46,212 nucleotides of DNA, taken from positions 22,183 through 68,394 of the forward strand of contig JAACUG010000075.1 of NCBI GenBank assembly GCA_009993045.1, given 5' to 3'. Below the pieces are notes generated by a model. The model had not been told where the DNA came from. It saw only the letters and a program-made list of their open reading frames with translations, and ran no database searches. Of the stretch, positions 1-7,589 are shown one piece after another (positions within the stretch are counted from its first letter, which is position 1; the number at the start of each line of letters is the position of its first letter). The position numbers and the translations under genes were made by a program. The stretch comes from Cyanobacteria bacterium CG_2015-22_32_23 (lineage in GTDB: Bacteria; Cyanobacteriota; Cyanobacteriia; Cyanobacteriales; Cyanobacteriaceae).

Positions 1-74
1 GGAGATGGGGAGATGGGGAGATGGGGAGATGGGGAGATGGGGAGTTGAGAAATAGAAGTTGAGAAATAGAAGTT
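1..74. repeat. Tandem repeats: 8-nt G-rich array followed by a 14-nt duplication
   Basis: Positions 1-46 are almost six copies of the 8-nt unit GGGGAGAT, the last ending in GTT. Positions 47-74 are two perfect copies of the 14-nt unit GAGAAATAGAAGTT. The array begins at the window edge, so its true length is unknown. Five runs of four G separated by four bases could form a G-quadruplex on this strand. The rest of the stretch up to the first gene (75-304) is AT-rich and I see no further feature in it. Confidence 0.9.
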
Positions 75-304
75 AGATTATATATTTTAAAATTAATAAA
101 AATAACTAATAATCTTTGTTACCTATTACCTTCTGCCTACTTATATTTATTTTTAATACCAAAATTGACAGCTTTATTTATCAGTATGTTTTCTATACCC
201 TACCTTTATCACAAGATTTTTTTCAAAACCTATAATTATCATTAACTCAACCTATCAAAAAGTCACGCTAAGATAGATAACGAAATAAAACTTAAAGATA
301 ATTA

Positions 305-1756
305 ATGTTTATTAATATTTATCAACAGACTAAAATCAAAGAATACATTGAAGAGAAGTTATTATTTGGCAATAAATTAACCCCAGAATTTACCGCTATC
401 CTCATTGTCTATTTTGTGCAAGGTATTTTAGGATTAGCTAGACTTGCCGTTAGTTTCTTCCTCAAAGACGAGTTAATGTTATCTCCAGCACAAGTTTCCG
501 CCTTAATGGGTATTGCGGCTATTCCTTGGGTAACAAAGCCGATTATCGGTTTTTTGAGTGATGGTAAACCCTTATTTGGTTATCGCCGTCGCAGTTATTT
601 ATTTCTCTCTGGTATTTTAGGAGCATTAGCGTGGTTAGCTTTAGGTACAATAGTCAATAATGCTTGGAGTGCGACTATTGCCATTTTATTTACCTCTTTA
701 TCCGTTGCCATAAGTGACGTTATCGTTGACTCGGTAGTAGTAGAAAGGGCAAAAACTGAATCTTTAGCTAAATCTGGCTCTTTACAATCCGTAACATGGG
801 GGGCGTCTGCTTTAGGAGGATTAATCACTGCCTACTTTAGTGGTGCATTATTACAACATTTTAGTAACAATCAAGTATTTTTAATTACCGCAACTTTTCC
901 TCTCTTAGTAACAGCCATTGCAGGGTTAATTATCGAGAAACCCACGGAAAAACAACCCCTATCTAATCCATTTAAAGGGCAAATTAAACAATTATGGCAA
1001 ACCATCACCCAAAAATCTATTCTTGCACCTGTTATCTTTATCGCTTTATGGCAAGGTACACCTAGTGCCGATTCTGCCTTTTTCTTCTTCTCCACCAATG
1101 AATTAGGATTCACTCCCGAATTTTTAGGTAGAATAAGATTAATTACCAGTTTAGCCGCACTAATAGGTATATTTTGTTATCAAAAATGGTTAAAACAAAT
1201 TCCCTTCCGAATGATGTTAGGTTGGTGTGTGGTGTTATCTTCTCTGTTAGGCATGACAAGCCTTATATTAGTTACCCATTTTAACCGCAGTTTAGGTATT
1301 GATGATCATTGGTTTAGCTTAGGAGATAGCCTTATTTTAACGGTAATGGGACAAATTGCCTTTATGCCTGTATTGGTTTTGTCAGCTCGTCTTTGCCCTG
1401 AAGGAATCGAAGCGAGTTTTTTCGCTTTATTAATGTCGATTTGGAATTTAGCAGGATTACTTTCTCATGAGTTAGGTGCATTACTTACTCACTGGTTAGG
1501 AGTAACACAAACTAATTTTGATAATCTTTGGTTACTGTTGTTAATTACTAACTTGTCGAGTTTATTACCCTTATTTTTACTTAAATTATTACCTAACGAA
1601 GATCCACAAATACACCATAACCTTCAAAATTTACCAACATCAGAGATTTATGAACATCATAGCTCAGGTGCAGTTTTCGGTCAAGACATCATGCCTGACG
1701 TAATTATTGATATATCTTCTCACTCCGTCAAAAATAACCAGAAATCTCTCAATTGA
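305..1756 (+). CDS. BT1-family folate/biopterin transporter (MFS-like)
   Basis: A 483-residue integral membrane protein with about 11-12 hydrophobic helices. Near residues 77-97 it has the BT1 signature, a proline/tryptophan-rich turn followed by GFLSDGKPLFGYRRRSY. This family carries folates and pterins; the Synechocystis and plastid homologues transport folate, so import or exchange of folate/pterin across the plasma membrane is the likely role. The last 60 residues are hydrophilic and cytoplasmic-looking. The start at 305 follows an AT-rich leader without a strong Shine-Dalgarno site. It is monocistronic: a mobile-element remnant with a strong hairpin begins about 5 bases after its stop. 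Family assignment is firm; the substrate is inferred from homologues. Confidence 0.85.
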   Translation: MFINIYQQTKIKEYIEEKLLFGNKLTPEFTAILIVYFVQGILGLARLAVSFFLKDELMLSPAQVSALMGIAAIPWVTKPIIGFLSDGKPLFGYRRRSYLFLSGILGALAWLALGTIVNNAWSATIAILFTSLSVAISDVIVDSVVVERAKTESLAKSGSLQSVTWGASALGGLITAYFSGALLQHFSNNQVFLITATFPLLVTAIAGLIIEKPTEKQPLSNPFKGQIKQLWQTITQKSILAPVIFIALWQGTPSADSAFFFFSTNELGFTPEFLGRIRLITSLAALIGIFCYQKWLKQIPFRMMLGWCVVLSSLLGMTSLILVTHFNRSLGIDDHWFSLGDSLILTVMGQIAFMPVLVLSARLCPEGIEASFFALLMSIWNLAGLLSHELGALLTHWLGVTQTNFDNLWLLLLITNLSSLLPLFLLKLLPNEDPQIHHNLQNLPTSEIYEHHSSGAVFGQDIMPDVIIDISSHSVKNNQKSLN

Positions 1757-1761
1757 CAACT

Positions 1762-2076
1762 CCTCTGCCTGAAGGCGAGAGGATTCTTGGGCTGAATACT
1801 GCCTCCACCAACAAGCGTTGATTTTGGTCTTACACATTCATTCTAGTCCGACACAAATATCGCTATTTATGCCACTTAGCGGAGCTACTCCCCAAGGGTA
1901 AATTTCGATGTGCCCCACCGTATTTAATTGCTGTAACGCTCTTACTGTGTGGACTCTACCATTGACAGTTAGAGGTTTAGGGGTTACGGAGTGTCACTTG
2001 TTTCCTGCGTTCCCAAAGTCAACGACTTATTTATATTCTAACATACTTACGTCCTAAAGGACGGGGTTTTAGACCC
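1762..2076 (-). mobile_element. IS200/IS605-type remnant; HEARO (omega-RNA)-like structured locus without ORF
   Basis: This 315-bp stretch is more GC-rich than its surroundings and is bounded by hairpins: CCTCTGCCTGAAGGCGAGAGG at 1762-1782, and CGTCC-TAAA-GGACG at 2050-2063 followed by a GGGT/ACCC stem at 2064-2076. Read on the minus strand, the interior holds many short complementary GC-rich blocks. It has no complete ORF. One frame is open for about 50 codons after a stop, but it has no start and I regard it as incidental. The layout (end hairpin, possible guide-proximal end, structured RNA, second end hairpin) is what is known for HEARO RNAs, which precede IscB/HNH endonuclease genes in cyanobacterial IS200/IS605-like elements and often occur alone. 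I recognise the style of the element but could not run a covariance model; a decayed TnpB 3' end is the alternative. Confidence 0.45.
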
Positions 2077-2165
2077 AGTATTTTTTGATAAATTATTAAT
2101 TCCCCTTGCTTTTTTAAAAAATCTAAGTTATACTGGTTATTGTTGTGAAAAAAGCAACCAAAAAG

Positions 2166-2237
2166 GGGTCGCTAGCTCAGCGGTAGAGCACTCGGCTTTT
2201 AACTGATTGGTCCTGAGTTCGAATCTCAGGCGACCCA
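2166..2237 (+). tRNA. trnK: tRNA-Lys (anticodon UUU)
   Basis: A cloverleaf can be drawn: acceptor GGGTCGC (2166-2172) pairs with GCGACCC (2230-2236), discriminator A at 2237. The D stem GCTC/GAGC encloses AGCGGTA, and the anticodon loop CTTTTAA (2196-2202) carries TTT. The T arm is CTGAG-TTCGAAT-CTCAG. The 3' CCA is not encoded, as is usual in cyanobacteria. A short T run follows. The first pair of the anticodon stem (2191/2207) is a mismatch. Confidence 0.97.
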
Positions 2238-2375
2238 TTTTGATAATACACTTTGATGTTTTTAAGTCTCCGTTTAAAATATGTCATATTAAAGCTAACA
2301 TGACCATAAAATCTTTTCCCATTATCAAAAAAATGTCATCGTGGAAAGACTAAAACACTTTTAGAAGGGGGAGAG

Positions 2376-2531
2376 TTGGAGTTAGTGTTATCTGAAAAAT
2401 TAGTTATTAATAAAATTGGTATAGTTAGAGTTGTAAAGGCGATAGCTGTACCAATAATTTCTATACTCATTTGTCTAGTGGTTTTCTTTTTCCTAGACGG
2501 TTCACCAGCTTCCATAGATTTGTTAAATTAA
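2376..2531 (+). CDS. Possible small single-TM protein (51 aa)
   Basis: This ORF of 51 codons can start at TTG 2376 or GTG 2385. A purine-rich GAAGGGGGAGAG lies just before the TTG and would be a good ribosome-binding site. The product has a short charged N-terminus, one strongly hydrophobic segment (about residues 22-41) and a tail ending DGSPASIDLLN. I do not recognise the family. In favour: the RBS, a clean membrane segment and its location in a 468-bp gap (2238-2705) between the tRNA and a convergent kinase gene. Against: no ATG and small size. The rest of the gap is AT-rich with no feature I can name. Confidence 0.35.
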   Translation: MELVLSEKLVINKIGIVRVVKAIAVPIISILICLVVFFFLDGSPASIDLLN

Positions 2532-2705
2532 TTAGTTGACTTTGTTAATAAAAAAATAGTTGATAAATTTATCTTTCTACTTATTCCATATAATAACAGA
2601 TATTTTAATACTAATTGTGATCAATTTAACCATCAGTTACAAATTCCTAGTAGATAGATGATTTTATTTTTTTTATCCCCTACAGTGTATAATATTTACG
2701 AAATT

Positions 2706-4046
2706 TTAACCATTAAATTGAGGAAGATGAATTATAAAATTACTACCTTTATTAATACTACTTTCTACCTTGATTTTTCCTTGATGATTTTCGACAATGG
2801 CTAAGGCGATCGCTAATCCTAAACCAGTGCTAGAATTATAATTACTATTACCACGACTACGAGCAAAATCTCCTCGATAAAATCGATCAAAAAGATGAGG
2901 TAAAATAGATTCATTAATACCGATACCATTATCTTTAATAGTAATTTGATAAAATAATTTATGTTGTTTTTTAATCAATTCTAAAGTAACTTTTATGGTT
3001 GGTATTTCCTTTATATCAGAAGAAAAACCATGAATAATACCGTTACTAATAATATTAGTAAATAAACGGCTAATTTCTCCCCAATCACCATAAATAATAA
3101 ATAAATTCTCTGATAATAACTCACCATTGATAATATCTAAAGATAAGTTAATATTTTTTTGTTGTGCAATAATTTTTTGTTCTTCTACTACTTCTAATAA
3201 TAAAGCATCAAGGGGAATAGATGCAAAATTAGGTTTAATAATACCGCTATCACTTCTAGCTAAAAATAATAAATCATTAACTAAATTGTTTAATCTTTCT
3301 GTTAATCTTTCGACAATTTTTAACTGTTTTTGTTGAGTTTGAGAATCAATTTCTGGATAAGATAATAAACTTTGAATATTAGTTTTTATGGTAGCAATGG
3401 GATTTCTTAATTCATGGGAAGCATCGGCGGTAAATTGTTTTAAACTTTGATAAGATTCGATAACGGGTTTAATGGCAATTCCTGATAAAAACCAGCCGAT
3501 TCCTGCTACAGAAATAATCATTAAAATTATACCTAAACTTAAGTCAATAATTAATTGTTGAATAGGTTTAATAACATCAAATAAAGGATGACTTACCCTT
3601 AAATATCCTAAGATATAACGCCCCATTTCTACTCTTTTGGTTATTTGTCTTAATAAATAATCATCAGAAATGCGAATAGTTTTTCCTCCCGAATTAAAGG
3701 AAAGAGGAATAGGTAAAGATTCATCTAAAGTTTGCCATAATAATTCACCATTAGGACTAAACCATTCTAAATCAATATGGTCATCTTCTACTTGATTTGT
3801 GGTGTTAGGATGTTGATAAAAACTAGCTTCTAAATTAACTCGATATTTACCGTCATTAATGCTAACTTCATCTACTATTAAAGATGGTTCAATAATTTCG
3901 ATAACGTGTTTTAAAGTATCATCAATTCTATCAATTAAAGTTTTATAAACATAACCATAAATTCCCACCGCAAAAATAATTAATAACACTGCCGTTACAG
4001 TAGTGTACCAAATTGCTAAACGACGACGAGTGATTTGAAACATCAA
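2706..4046 (-). CDS. Two-component sensor histidine kinase, RppB/NrsS-like
   Basis: A 446-residue membrane sensor kinase. Residues about 12-32 form the first membrane helix, 33-160 a periplasmic sensor region, about 165-190 the second helix. The H box FTADASHELRNP has the phospho-acceptor at His211. The N box (NIISNGIIHGF), G1 (DNGIGI) and G2 (GLGLAIA) are all present, so the ATPase domain looks functional. The N-terminus closely resembles cyanobacterial RppB/NrsS kinases, which respond to redox state or nickel with the regulator RppA/NrsR. No response regulator gene is next to it here, so its partner must be elsewhere. The gene starts with two ATGs; the second is equally possible. The downstream neighbour converges on it. 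Confidence 0.88.
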   Translation of the reverse strand: MMFQITRRRLAIWYTTVTAVLLIIFAVGIYGYVYKTLIDRIDDTLKHVIEIIEPSLIVDEVSINDGKYRVNLEASFYQHPNTTNQVEDDHIDLEWFSPNGELLWQTLDESLPIPLSFNSGGKTIRISDDYLLRQITKRVEMGRYILGYLRVSHPLFDVIKPIQQLIIDLSLGIILMIISVAGIGWFLSGIAIKPVIESYQSLKQFTADASHELRNPIATIKTNIQSLLSYPEIDSQTQQKQLKIVERLTERLNNLVNDLLFLARSDSGIIKPNFASIPLDALLLEVVEEQKIIAQQKNINLSLDIINGELLSENLFIIYGDWGEISRLFTNIISNGIIHGFSSDIKEIPTIKVTLELIKKQHKLFYQITIKDNGIGINESILPHLFDRFYRGDFARSRGNSNYNSSTGLGLAIALAIVENHQGKIKVESSINKGSNFIIHLPQFNG

Positions 4047-4093
4047 TAATAATGACTTTATTACTTCTGTTGGTGATAAATTTTTCCTTGAAG

Positions 4094-4120
4094 AAGGTAT
4101 CAGGTATCAGGTGTCAGGTG
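4094..4120. repeat. Short tandem repeat (about 7-nt GGTATCA units)
   Basis: Upstream of the histidine kinase, GGTATCA occurs twice, followed by the variants GGTGTCA and GGTG, giving nearly four 7-nt units. This matches the short tandemly repeated repetitive sequences common between cyanobacterial genes. The gap 4047-4353 holds this repeat, one arm of an inverted repeat (4214-4259) and a copy of a dispersed 49-nt repeat (4289-4337). Confidence 0.75.
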
Positions 4121-4213
4121 AAATGCAAACTGTCAATCTATAACAAATTTAATTGTTAATTCTTATAGTCTTTAGACTTCTCCAATAATTATTTTGATAG
4201 GATTGAAAATCAT

Positions 4214-4259
4214 AATACACTATATTAATTTCATGATTTCGATATTGAAATTGATTTAA
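4214..4259 (+). repeat. Left arm of a 46-nt inverted repeat flanking the chorismate lyase gene
   Basis: The 46 nt at 4214-4259 equal the reverse complement of 5038-5083 at 43 of 46 positions with no gap. The shared core includes ATGATTTCGATATT. The two arms lie either side of the chorismate lyase gene, about 780 bp apart. This could be a pair of inverted copies of one small dispersed repeat or the ends of a composite insertion. Confidence 0.8.
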
Positions 4260-4288
4260 GGTTTCATTTTTGGAGATGTCTTTTATAC

Positions 4289-4337
4289 TGCCAACTTTAT
4301 AACATTTATTTTATCTGAATTGATCATAACTACTGTA
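4289..4337 (+). repeat. Dispersed 49-nt repeat, copy 1
   Basis: The block beginning TGCCAACTTTATAAC and ending CATAACTACTGTA recurs at 21468-21516 in the same orientation, with 2 differences in 49 positions. Both copies lie in long intergenic stretches. In both the same frame is open and both differences would be tolerated in it, so a remnant of a small coding sequence is possible. Confidence 0.8.
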
Positions 4338-4353
4338 GTCAAGATTAGAATTA

Positions 4354-4953
4354 TTAATCATCCATTTTCATCTTACCTAAATACTTAGATAAATAGGGAG
4401 AAAAAACTTCATAGATAAGAGTCAATGGTTTGCCACGATGCCAAAATAAATAATGTCTTCCCCAAAATGCGCCTTTTTCCCCAAAACCTTCTTCTAAAGC
4501 CTCTGATTTTCCGTAATAAATTCCTTGAATATCTCGATATAATTCTGTATGTAACTTAGCTAAACTTTCCCATATGGGTAAACTACGATTTTGTAAATAT
4601 TCATCAACATTATTCCCATTCCACCAAGAAGTCGCATAAGCTAATCTTTTCCCACTGGCAGTTTTTAACCAAACTTGTCTTCTGAGTCTTGGAGTCGTTA
4701 TATTTTCGATACCTTTTGGTGCATTATCTAATATATCACCTATTAATGACATATCAATTACATCAACTTCAATAGTCTCACTGGTTAATAATCTTAAGTG
4801 TCGAGTAGGTGAACCATCCCCTAATAATAGTATCTGCCATGGTGGCGCTAATTGAGTGTGGGGTAAACCAATTTTAATTAATTCTTCTCCTCCTTGCCAA
4901 ATAGGTTGGAGTTGATGCCATGTTGTGATAATGGTTTCAGGTTTGATGATCAT
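4354..4953 (-). CDS. Chorismate lyase (DUF98 family), plastoquinone head-group pathway
   Basis: A 199-residue soluble protein of the DUF98/Ycf21 family, seen in the N-terminal QLQPIWQGGEELIKIGLPH region, the central LRLLTSETIEVDVI strand and the C-terminal WGRHYLFWHRGKPLTLIYEVF block. The Synechocystis member makes 4-hydroxybenzoate and pyruvate from chorismate, the first committed step to the plastoquinone ring. Length is normal for the family. It stands alone on the minus strand, between the histidine kinase upstream region and a plus-strand nuclease, and is flanked by the two arms of an inverted repeat. Family is clear; the precise reaction follows from the characterised homologue. Confidence 0.85.
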   Translation of the reverse strand: MIIKPETIITTWHQLQPIWQGGEELIKIGLPHTQLAPPWQILLLGDGSPTRHLRLLTSETIEVDVIDMSLIGDILDNAPKGIENITTPRLRRQVWLKTASGKRLAYATSWWNGNNVDEYLQNRSLPIWESLAKLHTELYRDIQGIYYGKSEALEEGFGEKGAFWGRHYLFWHRGKPLTLIYEVFSPYLSKYLGKMKMDD

Positions 4954-5037
4954 TTCTCTAGGTTACTTTACAAAACTTAATCTTATTTTAACCGTTGAAT
5001 TCCTTTCTGTCAAAAATAGAGAGGTAATAGAAAAACA

Positions 5038-5083
5038 TTAAATCAATTTGAATATCGAAATCATTAAATTAATATATTGTATT
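5038..5083 (-). repeat. Right arm of the inverted repeat flanking the chorismate lyase gene
   Basis: Reverse complement of 4214-4259 with 3 differences. It lies in the 297-bp divergent gap between the lyase and the RecB-like nuclease, so it may overlap the promoters of both genes. Confidence 0.8.
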
Positions 5084-5250
5084 CTCATTTTTAATCTGTA
5101 ATAGACAATAAGTATCAGAATTAATCAAAAATGTCAGTTAGATGAGTGATATAATCTACTAATTTAAAGGATTAACTCTTGATTAATTATCCATAAATAA
5201 TTGATTGTTTTTATCTTAAATTTGACACAACTATCAACTATTAATTATCT

Positions 5251-6744
5251 ATGTTGCTGAGTGAAGAGTTATTATTTCAATATAAACGTTGTAATCGTAG
5301 AACTTTCCTTAATGTTTATGGTGAAGAAAGTCAGAAACAACCAGAAAAAGAATTTACTTTAAAGTTAAGACAAGAAAAAGAATTTCACAGCAAAAGAGTT
5401 TTAGAAATTTATAATTTACGTTACTATCAACCACAGGTTTTAATTAAAGATACAGAAAATATTTTAAAACTAGCATTGATGACAGAAGATTTAATGGCGA
5501 TAGGAGTTGAATGTATTTATCAAGGAATTATTGCACATAAAACAATCATAATTAATGAAGGAAAAGAAGAAGAAATTACTTTAATTGCTTTTCCCACTTT
5601 ATTGATTAAACAAAATATTCCTTCTCGTTGGGGTAATTGGAGTTACTTTCCTGTCAATACTCCTCTGGGTAAAAACATCAAGGCGGAATATAAAATAATG
5701 TCTGCTTTTGGAGGGGATATTTTAAATCAAATTCAAGGGATTAATCTTTCTCAAACCCATATCTTTTTGAAAAATAAATACAAACCTTATCATCTTAATT
5801 TGAATATGTGGATTTCTTCTTCAAGGGATTTAGTGAGGGAATGTGTTTCTATGTTAGCTAACAAAAATGAGCCTGAAATATTTATTTCTCGTCAACGTTG
5901 TGGGTTTTGTCAGTGGTATCAAAGTTGTTATAGTTTAGCTAAATCTCAACAAAATTTATCTTTAATTCCTGGAATAAGTCCAAAAAAACAAGAGTTATTA
6001 ATCAAGAATAATATCACCAATTTTTCTTCTCTTTCTCAAATAACTTTATCTGATTTAAAGCAAGTTTTCCATGGCGAAATAGCTAATAATATTTACCAAC
6101 AAACTCAATCTCTTTTTACCTCTAAAGCAATTTTAAAAAATATTTTACCCAAAATTCCTACTAATAACATTGAATTATATTTTGACATAGAAGCTGAACC
6201 AGAGCGCAATCTTGACTATTTATTAGGGGTTTTATTAGTTAATCATCAAACTCAACAACAGAAATATTATACTTTTTTGGCGAAAAATATTGAGGAAGAG
6301 GAAAATATTTGGCAAGAATTTGTTACTTTTATTAATCAATATGAAAATTCACCTATTTTTCATTATTCTCCTTATGAAGTCGAAACTATTAAACGTTTAG
6401 GTTATCTTTATAAAACTTCTTCTTCACAATTAAAATCAATTTTATCTCGTTTATTTGATTTACATAAAATAGTTATTAATTCTTTCTTTTTACCTGTGGA
6501 AAACTATTCTTTAAAATCTATTGCTAATTGGTTAGGTTTTCATTGGCGAAATCCAAAAACAGGAAAAACTCTTTCTAATTATGATAAACTGGGAGGGGAT
6601 CAATGTGTATTTTGGTATGACCAGTGGTTACAAACAGGTGATCGCCTTTGGTTAGATTATATTCTAATTTATAATGAAGATGATTGTTTAGGAACTTATG
6701 AATTAAAAAAATGGTTAACTAAATATCAAGATAAATTAGCTTAA
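5251..6744 (+). CDS. TM0106-family RecB-like nuclease
   Basis: A 497-residue protein. The N-terminal part begins MLLSEELLFQYKRC, typical of RecB-like (PD-(D/E)XK) nucleases in this family, and a cysteine cluster, CGFCQWYQSC near residues 217-226, may bind an iron-sulfur cluster. A helix-hairpin-helix-like stretch follows (SLIPGISPKKQELL). The C-terminal third has an RNase H-like exonuclease pattern: DIEAEPE near 309-315, then H-YSPYE and the terminal YNEDDC. Architecture and length fit the TM0106 family, whose cellular role is not established; DNA or RNA end processing is an inference. It is monocistronic, and the downstream gap to 6962 has no recognisable feature. Confidence 0.85.
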   Translation: MLLSEELLFQYKRCNRRTFLNVYGEESQKQPEKEFTLKLRQEKEFHSKRVLEIYNLRYYQPQVLIKDTENILKLALMTEDLMAIGVECIYQGIIAHKTIIINEGKEEEITLIAFPTLLIKQNIPSRWGNWSYFPVNTPLGKNIKAEYKIMSAFGGDILNQIQGINLSQTHIFLKNKYKPYHLNLNMWISSSRDLVRECVSMLANKNEPEIFISRQRCGFCQWYQSCYSLAKSQQNLSLIPGISPKKQELLIKNNITNFSSLSQITLSDLKQVFHGEIANNIYQQTQSLFTSKAILKNILPKIPTNNIELYFDIEAEPERNLDYLLGVLLVNHQTQQQKYYTFLAKNIEEEENIWQEFVTFINQYENSPIFHYSPYEVETIKRLGYLYKTSSSQLKSILSRLFDLHKIVINSFFLPVENYSLKSIANWLGFHWRNPKTGKTLSNYDKLGGDQCVFWYDQWLQTGDRLWLDYILIYNEDDCLGTYELKKWLTKYQDKLA

Positions 6745-6962
6745 ATAATCATATTTTCTTCTTGACAATTTGAATATTAAGAGATGTGAAGTTTTATAAC
6801 AATTGAATTATAAGTATCGAATTTAATTTTTATTTATCCCAAAAAATGTTAACTTATAATCACAACTAAGAATAATCAACACAAAAAAAACTGTTACTTT
6901 ATCTATATTAAGAAAACATTAAATTAACATTATTTAGCTGTTGTATTCTGCCACTTTTTAGG

Positions 6963-7211
6963 GTGATGATGATGATGATTTCTTTATTCATGATGCTTTT
7001 ATTTTTAACTACCATAATTAGTGCATTTATTTATCAACGTACTAATCAAGACATTCATCTCGTTTTAGCGATTTTTACCGCTATCATATTCTTCGTTTGT
7101 GCATTAGCGATGGCACATTGGTCAATACATATGTTTGCTTTATTAACTTTATTGTGTATTCGGATTCCTTTTTTTAATGCTAAAACTGTTAATATTTACG
7201 AAGAAATCTAA
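6963..7211 (+). CDS. Small two-helix membrane protein of unknown function
   Basis: Up to 82 residues, starting at a run of five consecutive ATG codons. The AGGG at 6960-6963 is too close to the first ATG, so initiation at the third to fifth ATG is likelier. Two hydrophobic segments (about residues 5-24 and 33-52), then a third apolar stretch and the short charged end NIYEEI. I do not recognise the family. The ATG run is a slippage-prone repeat that could vary the N-terminus between strains. Confidence 0.55.
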   Translation: MMMMMISLFMMLLFLTTIISAFIYQRTNQDIHLVLAIFTAIIFFVCALAMAHWSIHMFALLTLLCIRIPFFNAKTVNIYEEI

Positions 7212-7225
7212 TAATAAATTGAGGA

Positions 7226-7393
7226 TTAATTAGGTTTTATATTTTTTATATTTTTCCCTAATAAAAAGGGTAAATAATTATTTAAAAACTTAGATATAGG
7301 TAATAGAATAATGATAGCAAGTACAGCATAAATTAAACCAAAAATATTATATTGGTTATCAATAAAAACTTTTATAAAACTTAATTGAAACAA
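7226..7393 (-). CDS. Possible small membrane ORF (55 aa), TTG start
   Basis: Within the 378-bp gap 7212-7589, the minus strand is open for 55 codons from TTG 7393 to a stop at 7226. The translation has one clean hydrophobic helix (GLIYAVLAIIILLPI) followed by a lysine/asparagine-rich tail. No good ribosome-binding site precedes the TTG, and the frame is open only a few codons further upstream. It may be a real micro-protein, the 3' end of a decayed membrane gene, or chance in AT-rich DNA. No family is recognised. Nothing else is visible in this gap. Confidence 0.25.
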   Translation of the reverse strand: MFQLSFIKVFIDNQYNIFGLIYAVLAIIILLPISKFLNNYLPFLLGKNIKNIKPN

Positions 7394-7589
7394 TTTGATA
7401 TACTTTCTCTATAAAAAAATTTATTTCTTAGGCAGTAAAATAAATCTGATGGGAAAAAAAAGAAATTCTGATAGTATAAAAATCTCTGGAACAAAAGACT
7501 TCAAGTAAATTGTGTAATTAACTACATTATATAAATTGTTACATTGTGCTATAATTATTTTTAAGCATTATCACGAGTAAATAATACCT

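Noticed and set aside
595-1113. Two ORFs of 77 and 80 codons on the strand opposite the BT1 transporter gene
   Set aside because: They lie wholly inside a well-supported membrane protein gene, lack ribosome-binding sites and have no recognisable composition.
1826-1962. Open frame of about 50 codons on the minus strand inside the hairpin-bounded element
   Set aside because: It has no start codon, follows an in-frame stop and lies in strongly structured DNA; a non-coding RNA explains it better.
7252-7276. Terminator-like CCCT/AGGG dyad after the small membrane ORF
   Set aside because: Only four GC-containing pairs with an AT loop and no clear T run on either side; too weak to call.
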